NCBI GenBank assembly: GCA_902786965.1
Contig: CADAEJ010000013.1
Span: 1-36,221, forward strand
Reading direction: 5' to 3'
Source: an uncultured Ruminococcus sp.
GTDB lineage: Bacteria > Bacillota > Clostridia > Oscillospirales > Ruminococcaceae
DNA: 36,221 bases
The notes below the pieces were generated by a model that was not told the origin of the DNA, made no database searches, and saw nothing but the letters and a program-made list of their open reading frames with translations. This document shows, piece by piece, positions 14,757-23,308 of this stretch (positions are counted from its first letter, which is position 1; each line of letters opens with the position of its first letter). The translations under genes and the position numbers were made by a program.

Positions 14757-15923
14757 ATGCTTGGAAATTTCACCTATCACAACCCTACAAAGCTGTATTT
14801 CGGAAAGGACGCTGTGGACAGCCTTAAAGGCGAGCTGAAAAACTACGGTGACAATGTTCTGCTCGTTTACGGCGGCGGCTCGATCAAGAAAAACGGCATC
14901 TACGACAGGATAAGCGCGATACTCAAGGAGTGCGGAAAGAACGTTGCCGAGGTCGCAGGCGTTATGCCAAATCCGACATCCGATAAGCTCAAAGAGGGGG
15001 TAAAGATCGCTAAGGATCACAAAACCGACTTTATCCTTGCTGTCGGCGGCGGCTCGGTGTGCGACTATTCAAAGGCTGTATCGGTCAGTGTTCACTGTGA
15101 TGACGATCCGTGGGACAAGTATTTTGTCAGCTTTGAAGAGCCAAGCTGTGAGATAGTGCCCGTAGGGTGCGTTCTTACAATGGCAGGCACAGGCAGCGAG
15201 ATGAACGGCGGATCGGTCATCACCAACCACGAGGCAAAGCTGAAGATAGGTCACGTTTTTGGTGACGAGGTAATGCCGAAGTTCTCGATACTTGACCCTG
15301 TTTACACGATGACGCTGCCGAAATATCAGATGTGCGCAGGTATCTACGATATTATGAACCACATCTGCGAGCAGTATTTCTCGGGCGAGGACGACAACAC
15401 GAGCGATCACATCAGCGAGGGCCTTATGAGATCGCTTATCGTATCAAGCCGTGCGGCTGTCAAGGATCCGCAGGACTACGAGGCGCGCTCGAACATTATG
15501 TGGACGGCGACCTGGGCGCTCAACACGCTGATATCAAGAGGCAAGACGACCGACTGGATGGTGCATATGCTTGGTCAGGCAGTCGGCGCATACACCGATG
15601 CAACTCACGGAATGACGCTTGCGGCTGTTTCATTGCCGTATTACAGATACATCATGCCATACGGACTTAAAAAGTTTGCACGCTTTGCGGTGAATGTGTG
15701 GGGCGTATCTGCGCAGGGCAAGAGCGATGAACAGCTTGCCCGTGAAGGACTTGACGCAATGGAGAGCTGGATGAAGGAAATGGGACTTGTTATGAACATT
15801 TCCGAGCTTGGTGCAAATGCAGATATGATAGAGGGTATTGCAGATGCCACGCTTATCCTCAGCGGCGGATACAAGCAGCTTGATCGCAGCGAGGTAGTGG
15901 ATATCCTCAAAGCAAGCCTTTAA
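14757..15923 (+). CDS. bdhA: iron-containing alcohol dehydrogenase (butanol dehydrogenase-like)
   Basis: This 388-residue group III alcohol dehydrogenase reduces aldehydes such as butyraldehyde or acetaldehyde with NAD(P)H during fermentation. The N-terminus (FTYHNPTKLYFG) is typical of the BdhA/YqhD branch. The nucleotide-binding GGGSVCDYSKAV segment is present, as are all four iron ligands: Asp and His in GIYDIMNH, His in WMVHMLGQAVG and His in TDATHG. AGGAGGT lies nine bases before the ATG. It is a single-gene unit with its own promoter and terminator. The exact aldehyde and cofactor preference cannot be read from sequence alone. Confidence 0.9.
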   Translation: MLGNFTYHNPTKLYFGKDAVDSLKGELKNYGDNVLLVYGGGSIKKNGIYDRISAILKECGKNVAEVAGVMPNPTSDKLKEGVKIAKDHKTDFILAVGGGSVCDYSKAVSVSVHCDDDPWDKYFVSFEEPSCEIVPVGCVLTMAGTGSEMNGGSVITNHEAKLKIGHVFGDEVMPKFSILDPVYTMTLPKYQMCAGIYDIMNHICEQYFSGEDDNTSDHISEGLMRSLIVSSRAAVKDPQDYEARSNIMWTATWALNTLISRGKTTDWMVHMLGQAVGAYTDATHGMTLAAVSLPYYRYIMPYGLKKFARFAVNVWGVSAQGKSDEQLAREGLDAMESWMKEMGLVMNISELGANADMIEGIADATLILSGGYKQLDRSEVVDILKASL

Positions 15924-15974
15924 GATGAACGTGCCTTAATAAAACTTTTCATATAGTTTGACAAAAAGCAAAAG

Positions 15975-16007
15975 CTCGCAGACCGATAAGGGTTTGCGAG
16001 TTTTTGT
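15975..16007. terminator. terminator between the alcohol dehydrogenase and vWA genes
   Basis: CTCGCAGACC (15975-15984) pairs with GGTTTGCGAG (15991-16000), flanked by AAAAAGCAAAAG and TTTTTG, so it can serve both convergent genes. Confidence 0.82.
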
Positions 16008-16013
16008 TTGTAT

Positions 16014-16667
16014 TTATTCTATTTCTTCTCTCCACTCGTCACTGATGTCAGCACAGCTTCCGCACATACGAGCCTCCTTGACAGCCCTGCCTACGCCGCG
16101 GAAAAGCTTTTTTGTACCCTCGGCGCTTGCGGTGTAGTTTACAGCCCTGCGTGCGTCAATGCCGATGCTTTGGGCAGCTTCAACAGAGTCGATATTTGCA
16201 CCGATGAAAAGAAATTCCCAGCCTGCGCCCTCTTTTTGCTTTTCGATAAGCCTTTTGACCTCCTTGTGCGAGAATTTAACGCTTGCGTTCTCCATTCCGT
16301 CTGTGGTTATCACAAACATCGTCTTTTGCGGGATATCCTCCTTGCGCGCGTACTTGTGGATATTTGCGATGTGCTTGACCGCATCGCCTACCGCGTCAAG
16401 CAGCGCTGTGCAGCCCATAGGGGCGTAGTCATCGCGGGTAAGCTGCTTGACATTTTCTATGGGGACTCTGTCGTGGATAACGCTCGAGGTCTCGCTGAAC
16501 ATCACAGTTGAAACAAGTACAGGTGTGCCTGATTCCTTCTGCTGCTCGATCATAGTGTTGAAGCCCCCGATAGTGTCATCACGCAAAGGTGACATCGAGC
16601 CGCTGCGGTCGAGGATAAATACCAGCTCGGTCACGTTGTTGAGAGTCTTTTCAGCAGTCTTTTTCAT
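16014..16667 (-). CDS. von Willebrand factor A domain protein (TerY/YegL-like)
   Basis: This 217-residue protein consists almost wholly of one vWA domain. The metal-ion-dependent adhesion site is intact: DRSGSMS near residue 20, the threonine in GCTALLDAV and the aspartate in TTDGMENAS. The cytoplasmic form without signal peptide or membrane helix resembles TerY/YegL proteins, which occur with phosphorylation and stress or anion-resistance modules. The start at 16667 is preceded by AAGGAGGGA; an upstream in-frame ATG lacks such a site. It ends near a cysteine pair (MCGSC). It lies downstream of the GNAT-macro gene on the same strand, 97 bases away, with its own extended -10 and a palindrome between. 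Confidence 0.87.
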   Translation of the reverse strand: MKKTAEKTLNNVTELVFILDRSGSMSPLRDDTIGGFNTMIEQQKESGTPVLVSTVMFSETSSVIHDRVPIENVKQLTRDDYAPMGCTALLDAVGDAVKHIANIHKYARKEDIPQKTMFVITTDGMENASVKFSHKEVKRLIEKQKEGAGWEFLFIGANIDSVEAAQSIGIDARRAVNYTASAEGTKKLFRGVGRAVKEARMCGSCADISDEWREEIE

Positions 16668-16714
16668 AGTGATCCCTCCTTGATGGTCTTGAGTTGTTTT
16701 TTGTTTACAGCTAC

Positions 16715-16720
16715 ATAATA
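16715..16720 (-). promoter_or_regulatory. extended -10 element before the vWA gene
   Basis: On the minus strand TGTGCTATTATG provides TATTAT with TGC upstream. No good -35 is seen at 17 bp. The palindrome at 16742-16758 covers that upstream region. Confidence 0.45.
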
Positions 16721-16741
16721 GCACACTTTCAAGAAGGGATG

Positions 16742-16758
16742 GTCGCTTTGAAAGCGAC
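16742..16758. promoter_or_regulatory. perfect 17-base palindrome upstream of the vWA gene
   Basis: GTCGCTTTGAAAGCGAC has perfect 8-base arms around one base. It lies between the stop of the GNAT-macro gene and the vWA -10 element. On the plus strand ATTTTTT follows, but no plus-strand gene ends here. On the minus strand there is no T tract, so it is not a terminator for the macro gene. A protein-binding site is the better reading. Confidence 0.5.
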
Positions 16759-16764
16759 ATTTTT

Positions 16765-18282
16765 TCAGCAGCCGATAAGCGACTGGTCAAAGGCGAAAAG
16801 TGCCTGGTTTATCACGAAGATATCGTACTGCTTATTGATGATGAAATACTTGATGATAAGATCGCCCTTCAGGCTGTCAGAGAGGCTGTAGCCTGCTTTG
16901 GCGAGCAGGTCCTGTGTCTGCTCAAGGTCAAGCTGCAGGGCGATAGCAAATGCAAGCGCGGTCTGTTTCTTCGGCTTGTAGTTGACATCGCTGCGTATTT
17001 TTGAAAACAGCTTGCGGTCGATATTTGCCTTGCGGTATGCCTGCACATCGGTCATACCGCTTTGGTCGATAAGGCGCAGAAGCATTTGTGAGAATGATTC
17101 ATCACGGCTTTTGAGAAAATCATCAAGGCTTTGTGTGGGAGCAACTGCACCGCAGCTTTGTACAAGTACAGGCTCATCGCACATAGGCGTATCTTCTGCT
17201 TCCTCAAGTACGCTTCTTTCTCTTATCGGGACTGCACCTGCTTTTGCAGCCCTTGCACCGAAGAAGCTGTGCTTTGCTTTCAGCGGCTTTGGGAGATTGC
17301 CGTCAAGGAAATCGTTTATCCCCTCAAAAAGTCTGCCGTCGATATGAAATGCACTTTTTGAGTATAGAACGAGCGTGACGGTCATATCATTCTGCGAGAG
17401 AAACTTTTCGATAGAATTGACAGCGACCTGCAGCGCTTCGTCCTTTGGGTAGCCGTATATGCCCGATGATATCAGCGGGAACGCCACGCTCTCGCAGCCG
17501 TTAGCCGCTGCAAGCTCAAGCGAGTTTTTATAGCAGGCTGTAAGCTGCTCGCGCTCGCCGTTTGTGCCGCCCTGCCAGACAGGTCCAACGGTGTGTATAA
17601 CGTGCTTGCAGGGCAAGTTATAGCCGCCTGTGATCTTTGCTTCGCCCGTTTTGCAGCCGCCAAGAGTGCGGCACTCTTCCAAAAGTCCGCTGCCAGCTGC
17701 ACGGTGTATCGCGCCGTCCACTCCGCCGCCGCCCAGCAGCGAGGAGTTTGCCGCATTAACGATAGCGTCTGCGCGCACCTTTGTAATATCTCCCGTGATT
17801 ATGTTAAAAGGCATATCGTGACCTCCCGTTCTTTCTTTGATGTAGTATATCAGATCCATTTTGTCGTTTATTTTCTCCACCTTGCCTGTTCGCTTGTAGC
17901 CAAGCTTTTCGTAAAGATGACAGTTGCCCTGCTCTTGCAGTATCGTTTCGAGCGACCAATCGTGCTCGCCGTGAATATGCTCTGCAAGCTTTATCGCTGC
18001 CTGTGCATAGCCTTTGCCGCGATGACGTTTTGCTATGAAAATCGGAGAAAGCCGCTTTGCAGTCCCTTGCACAACTACTCTCAATGCGCCTATCCTTTCG
18101 CCGCCGCTGACTATGAAATAGTAAAAGCTGCCGTCTTGCAGGCGCGACTGCACTTTTTCGACACTTTCGCAGGCAGGGTTTGTTTTAAAGTCCTGATATT
18201 TTTCCAAAAGATCGGCAAAAGCATCTGTCTGCATTTGCCGGAGCGCCTGCGCGTCGCATACATCTATTCGTATCAGATCCAC
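16765..18282 (-). CDS. GNAT acetyltransferase fused to a macro domain with a C-terminal HTH-like domain
   Basis: One open frame of 505 residues from the GTG at 18282 (GGAG eight bases upstream) covers three parts. Residues 1-150 are a GNAT N-acetyltransferase, with acetyl-CoA loop RHRGKG at 86-91. Residues 157-330 are a macro domain of the MacroD/YmdB type: [30 protein letters not shown] and SSGIYGYP, the residues that bind ADP-ribose and hydrolyse its esters. Residues 385-505 are a helical, Xre-like domain seen as a tail on some Firmicutes macro proteins. The macro part begins at an ATG (17814) with its own Shine-Dalgarno, so a separate 349-residue product is possible. Likely roles are removal of ADP-ribose or O-acetyl-ADP-ribose signals. 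Substrates are unknown. Confidence 0.8.
   Translation of the reverse strand: MDLIRIDVCDAQALRQMQTDAFADLLEKYQDFKTNPACESVEKVQSRLQDGSFYYFIVSGGERIGALRVVVQGTAKRLSPIFIAKRHRGKGYAQAAIKLAEHIHGEHDWSLETILQEQGNCHLYEKLGYKRTGKVEKINDKMDLIYYIKERTGGHDMPFNIITGDITKVRADAIVNAANSSLLGGGGVDGAIHRAAGSGLLEECRTLGGCKTGEAKITGGYNLPCKHVIHTVGPVWQGGTNGEREQLTACYKNSLELAAANGCESVAFPLISSGIYGYPKDEALQVAVNSIEKFLSQNDMTVTLVLYSKSAFHIDGRLFEGINDFLDGNLPKPLKAKHSFFGARAAKAGAVPIRERSVLEEAEDTPMCDEPVLVQSCGAVAPTQSLDDFLKSRDESFSQMLLRLIDQSGMTDVQAYRKANIDRKLFSKIRSDVNYKPKKQTALAFAIALQLDLEQTQDLLAKAGYSLSDSLKGDLIIKYFIINKQYDIFVINQALFAFDQSLIGC
17812..17827 (-). promoter_or_regulatory. internal Shine-Dalgarno and ATG at the GNAT/macro junction
   Basis: On the minus strand GGGAGGT, then six bases, then ATG, lies exactly where the macro domain begins. 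The site is translated as RTGGHD in the fused frame, with no stop codon between the two domains. It allows internal initiation of a stand-alone macro protein and suggests that two former genes were joined by loss of a stop. Confidence 0.65.
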
Positions 18283-18310
18283 AAAATCATCTCCAAAGGT
18301 TTCTAAAACA

Positions 18311-18339
18311 ATCATACACCAAAACGCGCTGCAAATCAA
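18311..18339 (-). promoter_or_regulatory. sigma-A promoter of the GNAT-macro gene
   Basis: Read on the minus strand: TTGATT, 17-bp spacer, TATGAT, with a leader of about 22 bases before the GTG at 18282. It supports that start over longer upstream ones, which would lie in or before the promoter. Confidence 0.7.
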
Positions 18340-18360
18340 TAGAAACTTTCCTGAAAAATA

Positions 18361-18389
18361 TTTACATCGGGATACGAAAAGGATATAAT
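18361..18389 (+). promoter_or_regulatory. sigma-A promoter of the OmpR-type two-component system
   Basis: TTTACA, 17-bp spacer, TATAAT. It diverges from the GNAT-macro promoter, with the two -35 boxes 21 bp apart. Confidence 0.75.
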
Positions 18390-18425
18390 TAGTGTGTATA
18401 GTATGTTCAAAGGGGGCGAGATAAA

Positions 18426-19109
18426 ATGGCATACAAATTTCTGGTGGTCGAGGATTCCGCGCAGATACGCGAGATGATAGGTGACTACTTTGCGGCGAAA
18501 AGCGGCGGAGAAATTGAGCTTGATTTTGCCCAGACGGGTGACATCGGGCTTGAAAAGGTTTACGCCTGCGAGTATGACCTTGTGCTGCTGGATATTATGC
18601 TGCCCGGTGCATCGGGCTTTGAGATATGCAGACAGCTGCGCAGCAAAAGCGGCTGCCCGATCATATTCATCACGGCGCTTGGAAGGCAGGACGACATTCT
18701 GCACGGCTACGAGCTTGGCGCGGACGATTACATTGTCAAGCCGTTTTCGCTTGCGGCGCTGCACGCAAAGTGTCTTGCGCTGGTCAAAAGGGCAAAGGGT
18801 ATGATGTTTTCGCAAAGCGTTATGCGGTGCGGAAAGATAGAGCTTGACCCTTTGAAAATGACTGTGAGCGTTGACGGGCAGCAAGTAACGCTTGCGCCGA
18901 AGGTGTATTTTCTGCTAAAGCTGCTTATGGACAACAAGGACAGGGTGATGAGCAGGGACACCATTATCACAAAGGTGTGGGGTTATGATTTTGACGGCGA
19001 CGAGAGAGTTGTTGATAACCACATCAAAAAGCTGCGCAAGGCGCTTGGCAGCGAGAGCAAGCGTGTCAAGACGGTTTTCGGCGGCGGCTACAAGCTGACT
19101 GAAGCATAA
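18426..19109 (+). CDS. OmpR/PhoB-family response regulator
   Basis: This 227-residue regulator has a receiver domain (4-118) with the acidic pair at Glu9-Asp10, phospho-acceptor Asp56 in LLDIMLPG, the conserved Thr in FITAL and Lys in DDYIVKPF. A winged-helix DNA-binding domain follows (about 130-227) with [15 protein letters not shown] and [21 protein letters not shown] precedes the ATG. The kinase gene starts 14 bases after the stop. Target genes are not evident; the divergent GNAT-macro gene is one candidate by position only. Confidence 0.92.
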   Translation: MAYKFLVVEDSAQIREMIGDYFAAKSGGEIELDFAQTGDIGLEKVYACEYDLVLLDIMLPGASGFEICRQLRSKSGCPIIFITALGRQDDILHGYELGADDYIVKPFSLAALHAKCLALVKRAKGMMFSQSVMRCGKIELDPLKMTVSVDGQQVTLAPKVYFLLKLLMDNKDRVMSRDTIITKVWGYDFDGDERVVDNHIKKLRKALGSESKRVKTVFGGGYKLTEA

Positions 19110-19123
19110 CAAAAAGGAGCAGA

Positions 19124-20779
19124 ATGATGAAAAAGACACGTACTATACAAAAACCAATTTTTAAAAAGATTCTTCTCAAAAGGCTGATGATAGGCTTAAT
19201 AATTGCAGCAGCGGTGTTTACAGCGGCGCTTATCACAGCGACCTTTGTTTACAAAAGTTATATTTACGATGAGGGTCAGGAAAAGGCAATTGCACTGGAA
19301 GTCTACATTGATGCGCAGCTTGCCTATTACGAAAAAGGCGAAAGTCCATACCCCGATATCGACAGCCTTATCATTGATGCGAACAGCCATCTGGTCGATC
19401 AAGCGAGCTTTGACGCGGTCGAGAACAAGCCGTACATTGCCTGCAGGCTGCTTGACAAGGATAAAAACGTTGTTGGAAATTCATCGTGGCTGTTCAAGCT
19501 GAAGGTAACAGGGGATGATGAGCAGGATTCGGAGCGTGTTTTTCTGTGTCACCCCGATGTATACGATGAGGTCTATGAAGCTGTTGAGAAGTACAATAAG
19601 AAAATCGATTCGCTGTCTGACGATGACAGGCAGTACGGCATATTTGTCAACGAGGCGTATCTTGACGGAAAGTATTTCTATCCTCGTTTGAGTATCAGGT
19701 CAATAAGCAATGATGATTTCTATAAAAACGGGCTTGGTGACTGGCAGGAGGAAGAGGCGGTGGAATTCTATCCAAAGGACACAAGCTCAATGGAGTATGT
19801 GGAGTATAAGGACAAGGAAACGCAGCTGTATTTTACTGCCTGGGAAGATCACACCGACGCAGCTGTTGAAAGCGCGCTTGATGAATATGTCAAGGATAAG
19901 AGATATGACGATGAATATAAAAACGTGTTTGTGTTTTCATATCCGTACTTTTCGCGGCAAGGTTCGGTCACTCCGCAGTACACGCTTGTCTGTGCGTTTT
20001 CGTATTCATTCGTAAAAAGGTTTTCTATGCTTGTATGGATCTGCGCAGCGGCAGCATTTATTATATCAGTGCTTATTGCATTTATCAGCTCAAAGCTTTG
20101 CTATGCGGACAGAAAGGCGCAGTACGAGATATTCACCGCGCGGCGCGAGACGACCAACGCTATGGCGCACGATCTTAAAGTGCCGCTTACGGCGATGTCG
20201 GGTTACGCAGAGATGCTGCGTGAGGATATTGATCCGCAAAAACGGCAGCACTATCTTGATATGATATCATCAAGCGCCGAACAGATGAACAGGATAGTTA
20301 CGGACATACTTGAGCTTGCAAAGACAGAATCTGACGTTAAGGCGCTTGACATACAAAGTGTGGATGTGCGCGAGGTCTGCACGCAGATAGTTCAGGAGCT
20401 TGACGCGGCGTTTGCGAAAAAGAGTATGAAATGCACTGTAATGGGTGGAGAGATACAGATAAAGGCTGACAGGCAGCTTTTTACGCAGGCGGTGACTAAC
20501 CTTATGCACAACGCGCTTGTGTACTCAAAGCAGGGCAGCGAGGTAGACATAACGATAGACAGCAGGCAGCTGCGTATCGAGAACGTGCCAAAAAGTATGC
20601 CAAATACCGAGCCTGACGAGCTGATGAAGGCATTTGTCAAGGGCGATTCTTTCCGCGGTGAGAACTCGGGCAGCGGTGTGGGGCTTGCAGTTGCAAATCA
20701 CGATTTGCAGCGAATGGGCTTTACGCTGACGATCGAAATGACCGATGATCGCTTTGCAGCCGTTTGCAGATTCAAATAA
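19124..20779 (+). CDS. membrane sensor histidine kinase
   Basis: This 551-residue kinase has a first membrane helix (about 20-45), a large extracytoplasmic sensor region (about 46-298) rich in Asp, Glu and Tyr that I do not recognise, and a second helix (about 300-325). The dimerisation and phospho-acceptor motif is MAHDLKVPLT with His349, a variant of the usual HELRTPL. An N-box (NLMHNALVYS) and G-box (GSGVGLAVANHDLQRMGF) follow, so it should be active. GGAG precedes two adjacent ATG codons; the second, at 19127, has slightly better spacing. It pairs with the upstream regulator. The signal is unknown. Confidence 0.9.
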   Translation: MMKKTRTIQKPIFKKILLKRLMIGLIIAAAVFTAALITATFVYKSYIYDEGQEKAIALEVYIDAQLAYYEKGESPYPDIDSLIIDANSHLVDQASFDAVENKPYIACRLLDKDKNVVGNSSWLFKLKVTGDDEQDSERVFLCHPDVYDEVYEAVEKYNKKIDSLSDDDRQYGIFVNEAYLDGKYFYPRLSIRSISNDDFYKNGLGDWQEEEAVEFYPKDTSSMEYVEYKDKETQLYFTAWEDHTDAAVESALDEYVKDKRYDDEYKNVFVFSYPYFSRQGSVTPQYTLVCAFSYSFVKRFSMLVWICAAAAFIISVLIAFISSKLCYADRKAQYEIFTARRETTNAMAHDLKVPLTAMSGYAEMLREDIDPQKRQHYLDMISSSAEQMNRIVTDILELAKTESDVKALDIQSVDVREVCTQIVQELDAAFAKKSMKCTVMGGEIQIKADRQLFTQAVTNLMHNALVYSKQGSEVDITIDSRQLRIENVPKSMPNTEPDELMKAFVKGDSFRGENSGSGVGLAVANHDLQRMGFTLTIEMTDDRFAAVCRFK

Positions 20780-20785
20780 GCACAA

Positions 20786-20814
20786 AAAAGAGCCGACATA
20801 AAATCGGCTCTTTT
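20786..20814. terminator. bidirectional terminator between kinase and amino acid transporter genes
   Basis: AAAAGAGCCGA (20786-20796) pairs with TCGGCTCTTTT (20804-20814) around a seven-base loop. It ends the kinase gene on the plus strand and the importer operon on the minus strand. Confidence 0.88.
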
Positions 20815-20828
20815 CATATGTGTTGAAA

Positions 20829-21620
20829 TTACTTTGAGGAATCATCAGACGATGCATCAGCGTACTTTGCAGCAAGCTCGTTGATCTTGCCGCTTTCCTT
20901 CATCTTCTTGATGCTCTTGTTGATCTGGTCGAGCAGCTCCTTGTTGCCCTTCTTTACAGCGATAGCATATTCCTCGTTGCCAAACTGGTCGTTGTCCTCA
21001 ACTATCTTCAGTCCCTTGTTGTCCTTAACATACTTGTCAGCTGTTGCGGAGTCGATAACTACAACATCGCACTTGCCGTTTACAAGCTCAAGAACAGCCT
21101 CTGTACCCTTTTTGAATGACTGGTAGCTGAAACCGAGATCCTTAACGCAGGTCTCGCCTGTGTAGCCCTGGATAACAACTATCTTCTTGCCCTGCATATC
21201 CTTTGCCTTGCTGATATCAGAGTCTTCCTTGACTATCATGACCTGCTTTGCGTTGTAGTACGGCTCGGAGAAATCTACCTTCTCTTTTCTTTCGTCGGTA
21301 ACTGTCATACCTGCAATAGCAGCGTCGATCTTGCCGTTGTCAAGGGCAACGAGCAGCGAGTCGAACTCCATATTCTCGATCTTTGCTTCCTTGTTGTTGT
21401 CATCGCCTATCTGCTTTGCGATAGCCATATCTATACCGTCGAACTCGCCGATAACGCCCTTTGATACAACATACTCAAACGGCGGGAACTCTGCATTTGT
21501 ACCGAACTTGATAGAACCCTTTTTGTCGCCCGAGCTGCTTGAATTGCTGCAGGCTGTGAATGTGACTGCCATAAGTGCTGCGGCAGTGACCGTACTTAAA
21601 ATCCTTGTGAACTTCTTCAT
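20829..21620 (-). CDS. amino acid ABC transporter substrate-binding lipoprotein
   Basis: This 263-residue family 3 solute-binding protein captures a polar amino acid outside the cell for the importer encoded upstream. It begins with a lipoprotein signal (positively charged start, hydrophobic stretch, FTAC with the lipidated Cys24), then a serine-rich linker. The family signature is present: PPFEYV, GEFDGIDMAIAKQIG, and DSLLVALDNGKIDAAIAGMT with ERKEKVDFSEPYY. The start at 21620 follows AAGGAG; a more distal in-frame ATG is unlikely. It is last in the permease-ATPase-binding-protein operon. The ligand (glutamine, cystine, arginine or similar) cannot be decided. Confidence 0.92.
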   Translation of the reverse strand: MKKFTRILSTVTAAALMAVTFTACSNSSSSGDKKGSIKFGTNAEFPPFEYVVSKGVIGEFDGIDMAIAKQIGDDNNKEAKIENMEFDSLLVALDNGKIDAAIAGMTVTDERKEKVDFSEPYYNAKQVMIVKEDSDISKAKDMQGKKIVVIQGYTGETCVKDLGFSYQSFKKGTEAVLELVNGKCDVVVIDSATADKYVKDNKGLKIVEDNDQFGNEEYAIAVKKGNKELLDQINKSIKKMKESGKINELAAKYADASSDDSSK

Positions 21621-21675
21621 AATACCATTACTCCTTAACTTTATTATTATCATAAGGCTGTGACGCCCGATATAC

Positions 21676-22401
21676 TTATTTAAGCACGCTGCTCAAAAAC
21701 TTCTGCGTGCGCTCGTTCTTGGGATCGTCAAAGATCTCGCCGGGCTTTCCGCTTTCCATTACAACGCCCTGATCCATAAACAATACCCTTGTGCCTACTT
21801 CCTTTGCAAAGCCCATTTCGTGCGTAACGACTACCATAGTCATTCCACTCTTGGCAAGGCTTTTCATAACATCGAGCACCTCGCCGACCATTTCAGGATC
21901 AAGTGCTGATGTGGGTTCGTCAAAAAGCATTATTTCAGGCTCCATAGCAAGCGCCCTTGCAATAGCGACACGCTGCTTCTGACCGCCCGAGAGCTGTGAG
22001 GGATAAGCGTCTGCCTTGTCTGCAAGTCCGACCTTGCCAAGCAGCTCTATTGCCTTGTCGTGTGCCTGTTCTTTGGTCATCTTCTTGAGCAGTACAGGTG
22101 CAAGCGTTACATTTTTAATTATCGTCAGATGCGGGAAAAGATTGAAGTGCTGAAACACCATTCCCATCTTCTGTCTTATCCTGTTTACATCGACCTTGGG
22201 ATCGTTTATCTTCTCGCCGTCGATGAATATCTCGCCGTCGGTCGGCGTTTCAAGCAGGTTAAGGCATCTCAGGAAGGTGCTTTTGCCTGAGCCTGACGGA
22301 CCGATAACAACAACGACCTCGCCTTTATTGATATGCTCGTTGATACCGCTTAAAACCTCAAGGTCGCCAAAGGTCTTTTTCAGATTTTTAACAGTGATCA
22401 T
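21676..22401 (-). CDS. glnQ: polar amino acid ABC transporter ATP-binding protein (GlnQ-like)
   Basis: This 241-residue ATPase powers the importer. It has Walker [11 protein letters not shown]-loop [12 protein letters not shown], signature LSGGQKQR, Walker [15 protein letters not shown] and H-loop VTHEM. The FNLFPH and [16 protein letters not shown] phrases are typical of the GlnQ/HisP/ArtP polar amino acid group. It lies 17 bases after the permease gene. The symbol reflects family resemblance, not proven glutamine specificity. Confidence 0.92.
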   Translation of the reverse strand: MITVKNLKKTFGDLEVLSGINEHINKGEVVVVIGPSGSGKSTFLRCLNLLETPTDGEIFIDGEKINDPKVDVNRIRQKMGMVFQHFNLFPHLTIIKNVTLAPVLLKKMTKEQAHDKAIELLGKVGLADKADAYPSQLSGGQKQRVAIARALAMEPEIMLFDEPTSALDPEMVGEVLDVMKSLAKSGMTMVVVTHEMGFAKEVGTRVLFMDQGVVMESGKPGEIFDDPKNERTQKFLSSVLK

Positions 22402-22418
22402 ATGTGCCAGCCTTTCCG

Positions 22419-23123
22419 TTACCTTGCGTCTGATTTGCGCAGCTTCTTTTCAAGCAGTCCCAGACATATCGTAAGTATCTTTATTATTACAAAGTAGATG
22501 ACCGCAGTTGCAAGCAGCGGCATAGCAGCTTCAAAGGTCGCGCTCTTTACAAAGTCGCTGGCCTTCTGGATATCCATAAGCCCGACGTAACCGACTATCG
22601 CGGTTTCCTTGATAAGCACGATGAACTCGTTGCACAGCGCAGGGAAGATGTTTTTCAGCGCCTGCGGTATGACTATATGCGTCATAGTCTGACGTCCGTT
22701 AAGACCGAGCGAGCGCCCTGCCTCTGTCTGCCCTTTGTCGATGGACATTATTCCCGCACGGATTATCTCCGAAACATACGCGCCCGAGTTGATGCCGAAC
22801 GCTATCGAGGCGATTATCCATTTTTCAAGGTCGACCGATGCGAAGATAACAAAGTAGATTATCATCAGCTGCGTTACTGACGGCGTGCCGCGGATAACGT
22901 CTGTATATATCTTGCCTAAGATCTTTAGCGGTTTATGCTTTGAAAGATTGCAAAGCGCGATAATAAATCCTATGATTATGCCGATGATGACAGCAAGCAG
23001 CGAAACTTTGAGCGTCAGCAGTATGCCGTCGATAAACAGCTTGTATCTGTCCTCACGGATAAATGTTTTTTCAAATGATTCCTGAAAACCCGAAAACCAC
23101 GAAAGGGTTGTTATCATATCCAC
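22419..23123 (-). CDS. polar amino acid ABC transporter permease
   Basis: This 234-residue membrane subunit has about five helices and the conserved cytoplasmic EAA loop of the HisM/GlnP type ([27 protein letters not shown]), followed by [21 protein letters not shown]. It is the first gene of the operon. Translation probably starts at the GTG at 23123, six bases after GGGG; an ATG two codons later (23117) is the alternative. The amphipathic N-terminus before the first helix is usual in this family. Confidence 0.92.
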   Translation of the reverse strand: MDMITTLSWFSGFQESFEKTFIREDRYKLFIDGILLTLKVSLLAVIIGIIIGFIIALCNLSKHKPLKILGKIYTDVIRGTPSVTQLMIIYFVIFASVDLEKWIIASIAFGINSGAYVSEIIRAGIMSIDKGQTEAGRSLGLNGRQTMTHIVIPQALKNIFPALCNEFIVLIKETAIVGYVGLMDIQKASDFVKSATFEAAMPLLATAVIYFVIIKILTICLGLLEKKLRKSDAR

Positions 23124-23182
23124 GTTATTCCCCGACCTTAACTATATTATAATTATTTCCATTAACAGCATTCATAGACTTA

Positions 23183-23211
23183 ATTGTAGCATACAAGCTT
23201 GTTAAAGTCAA
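23183..23211 (-). promoter_or_regulatory. sigma-A promoter of the amino acid importer operon
   Basis: On the minus strand: TTGACT, 17-bp spacer ending in TATGC, TACAAT. The leader is about 50 bases, too short for a T-box. The segment GACTTAATTGTAGCA (plus strand) recurs exactly at 33428-33442. Confidence 0.78.
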
Positions 23212-23276
23212 TAGCAATAATAACGAAAAAAGCACTGCTCGGGTATAAGATAATTGGCGCATTTACGCTATTTCTC

Positions 23277-23308
23277 AAAAAAAGTCTGCGCGGGTGGGCA
23301 CAGACTTT
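23277..23308 (-). terminator. terminator of the spmAB operon
   Basis: On the minus strand AAAGTCTG pairs with CAGACTTT around a 12-base loop, followed by a T run. The first arm reaches the last codon of spmB. Confidence 0.8.

Noticed and set aside
16742-16765. Hairpin plus T run read as a terminator
   Set aside because: The T run is on the plus strand only, where no gene ends; on the coding minus strand the Ts would precede the hairpin.
17593-18306. Plus-strand open frame of 237 codons opposite the GNAT-macro gene
   Set aside because: Cysteine-rich shadow sequence without a start site; it is the complement of conserved GNAT and macro motifs.
23124-23211. T-box or amino acid riboswitch before the importer operon
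   Set aside because: The leader is only about 50 bases and holds no specifier-type stem or antiterminator.
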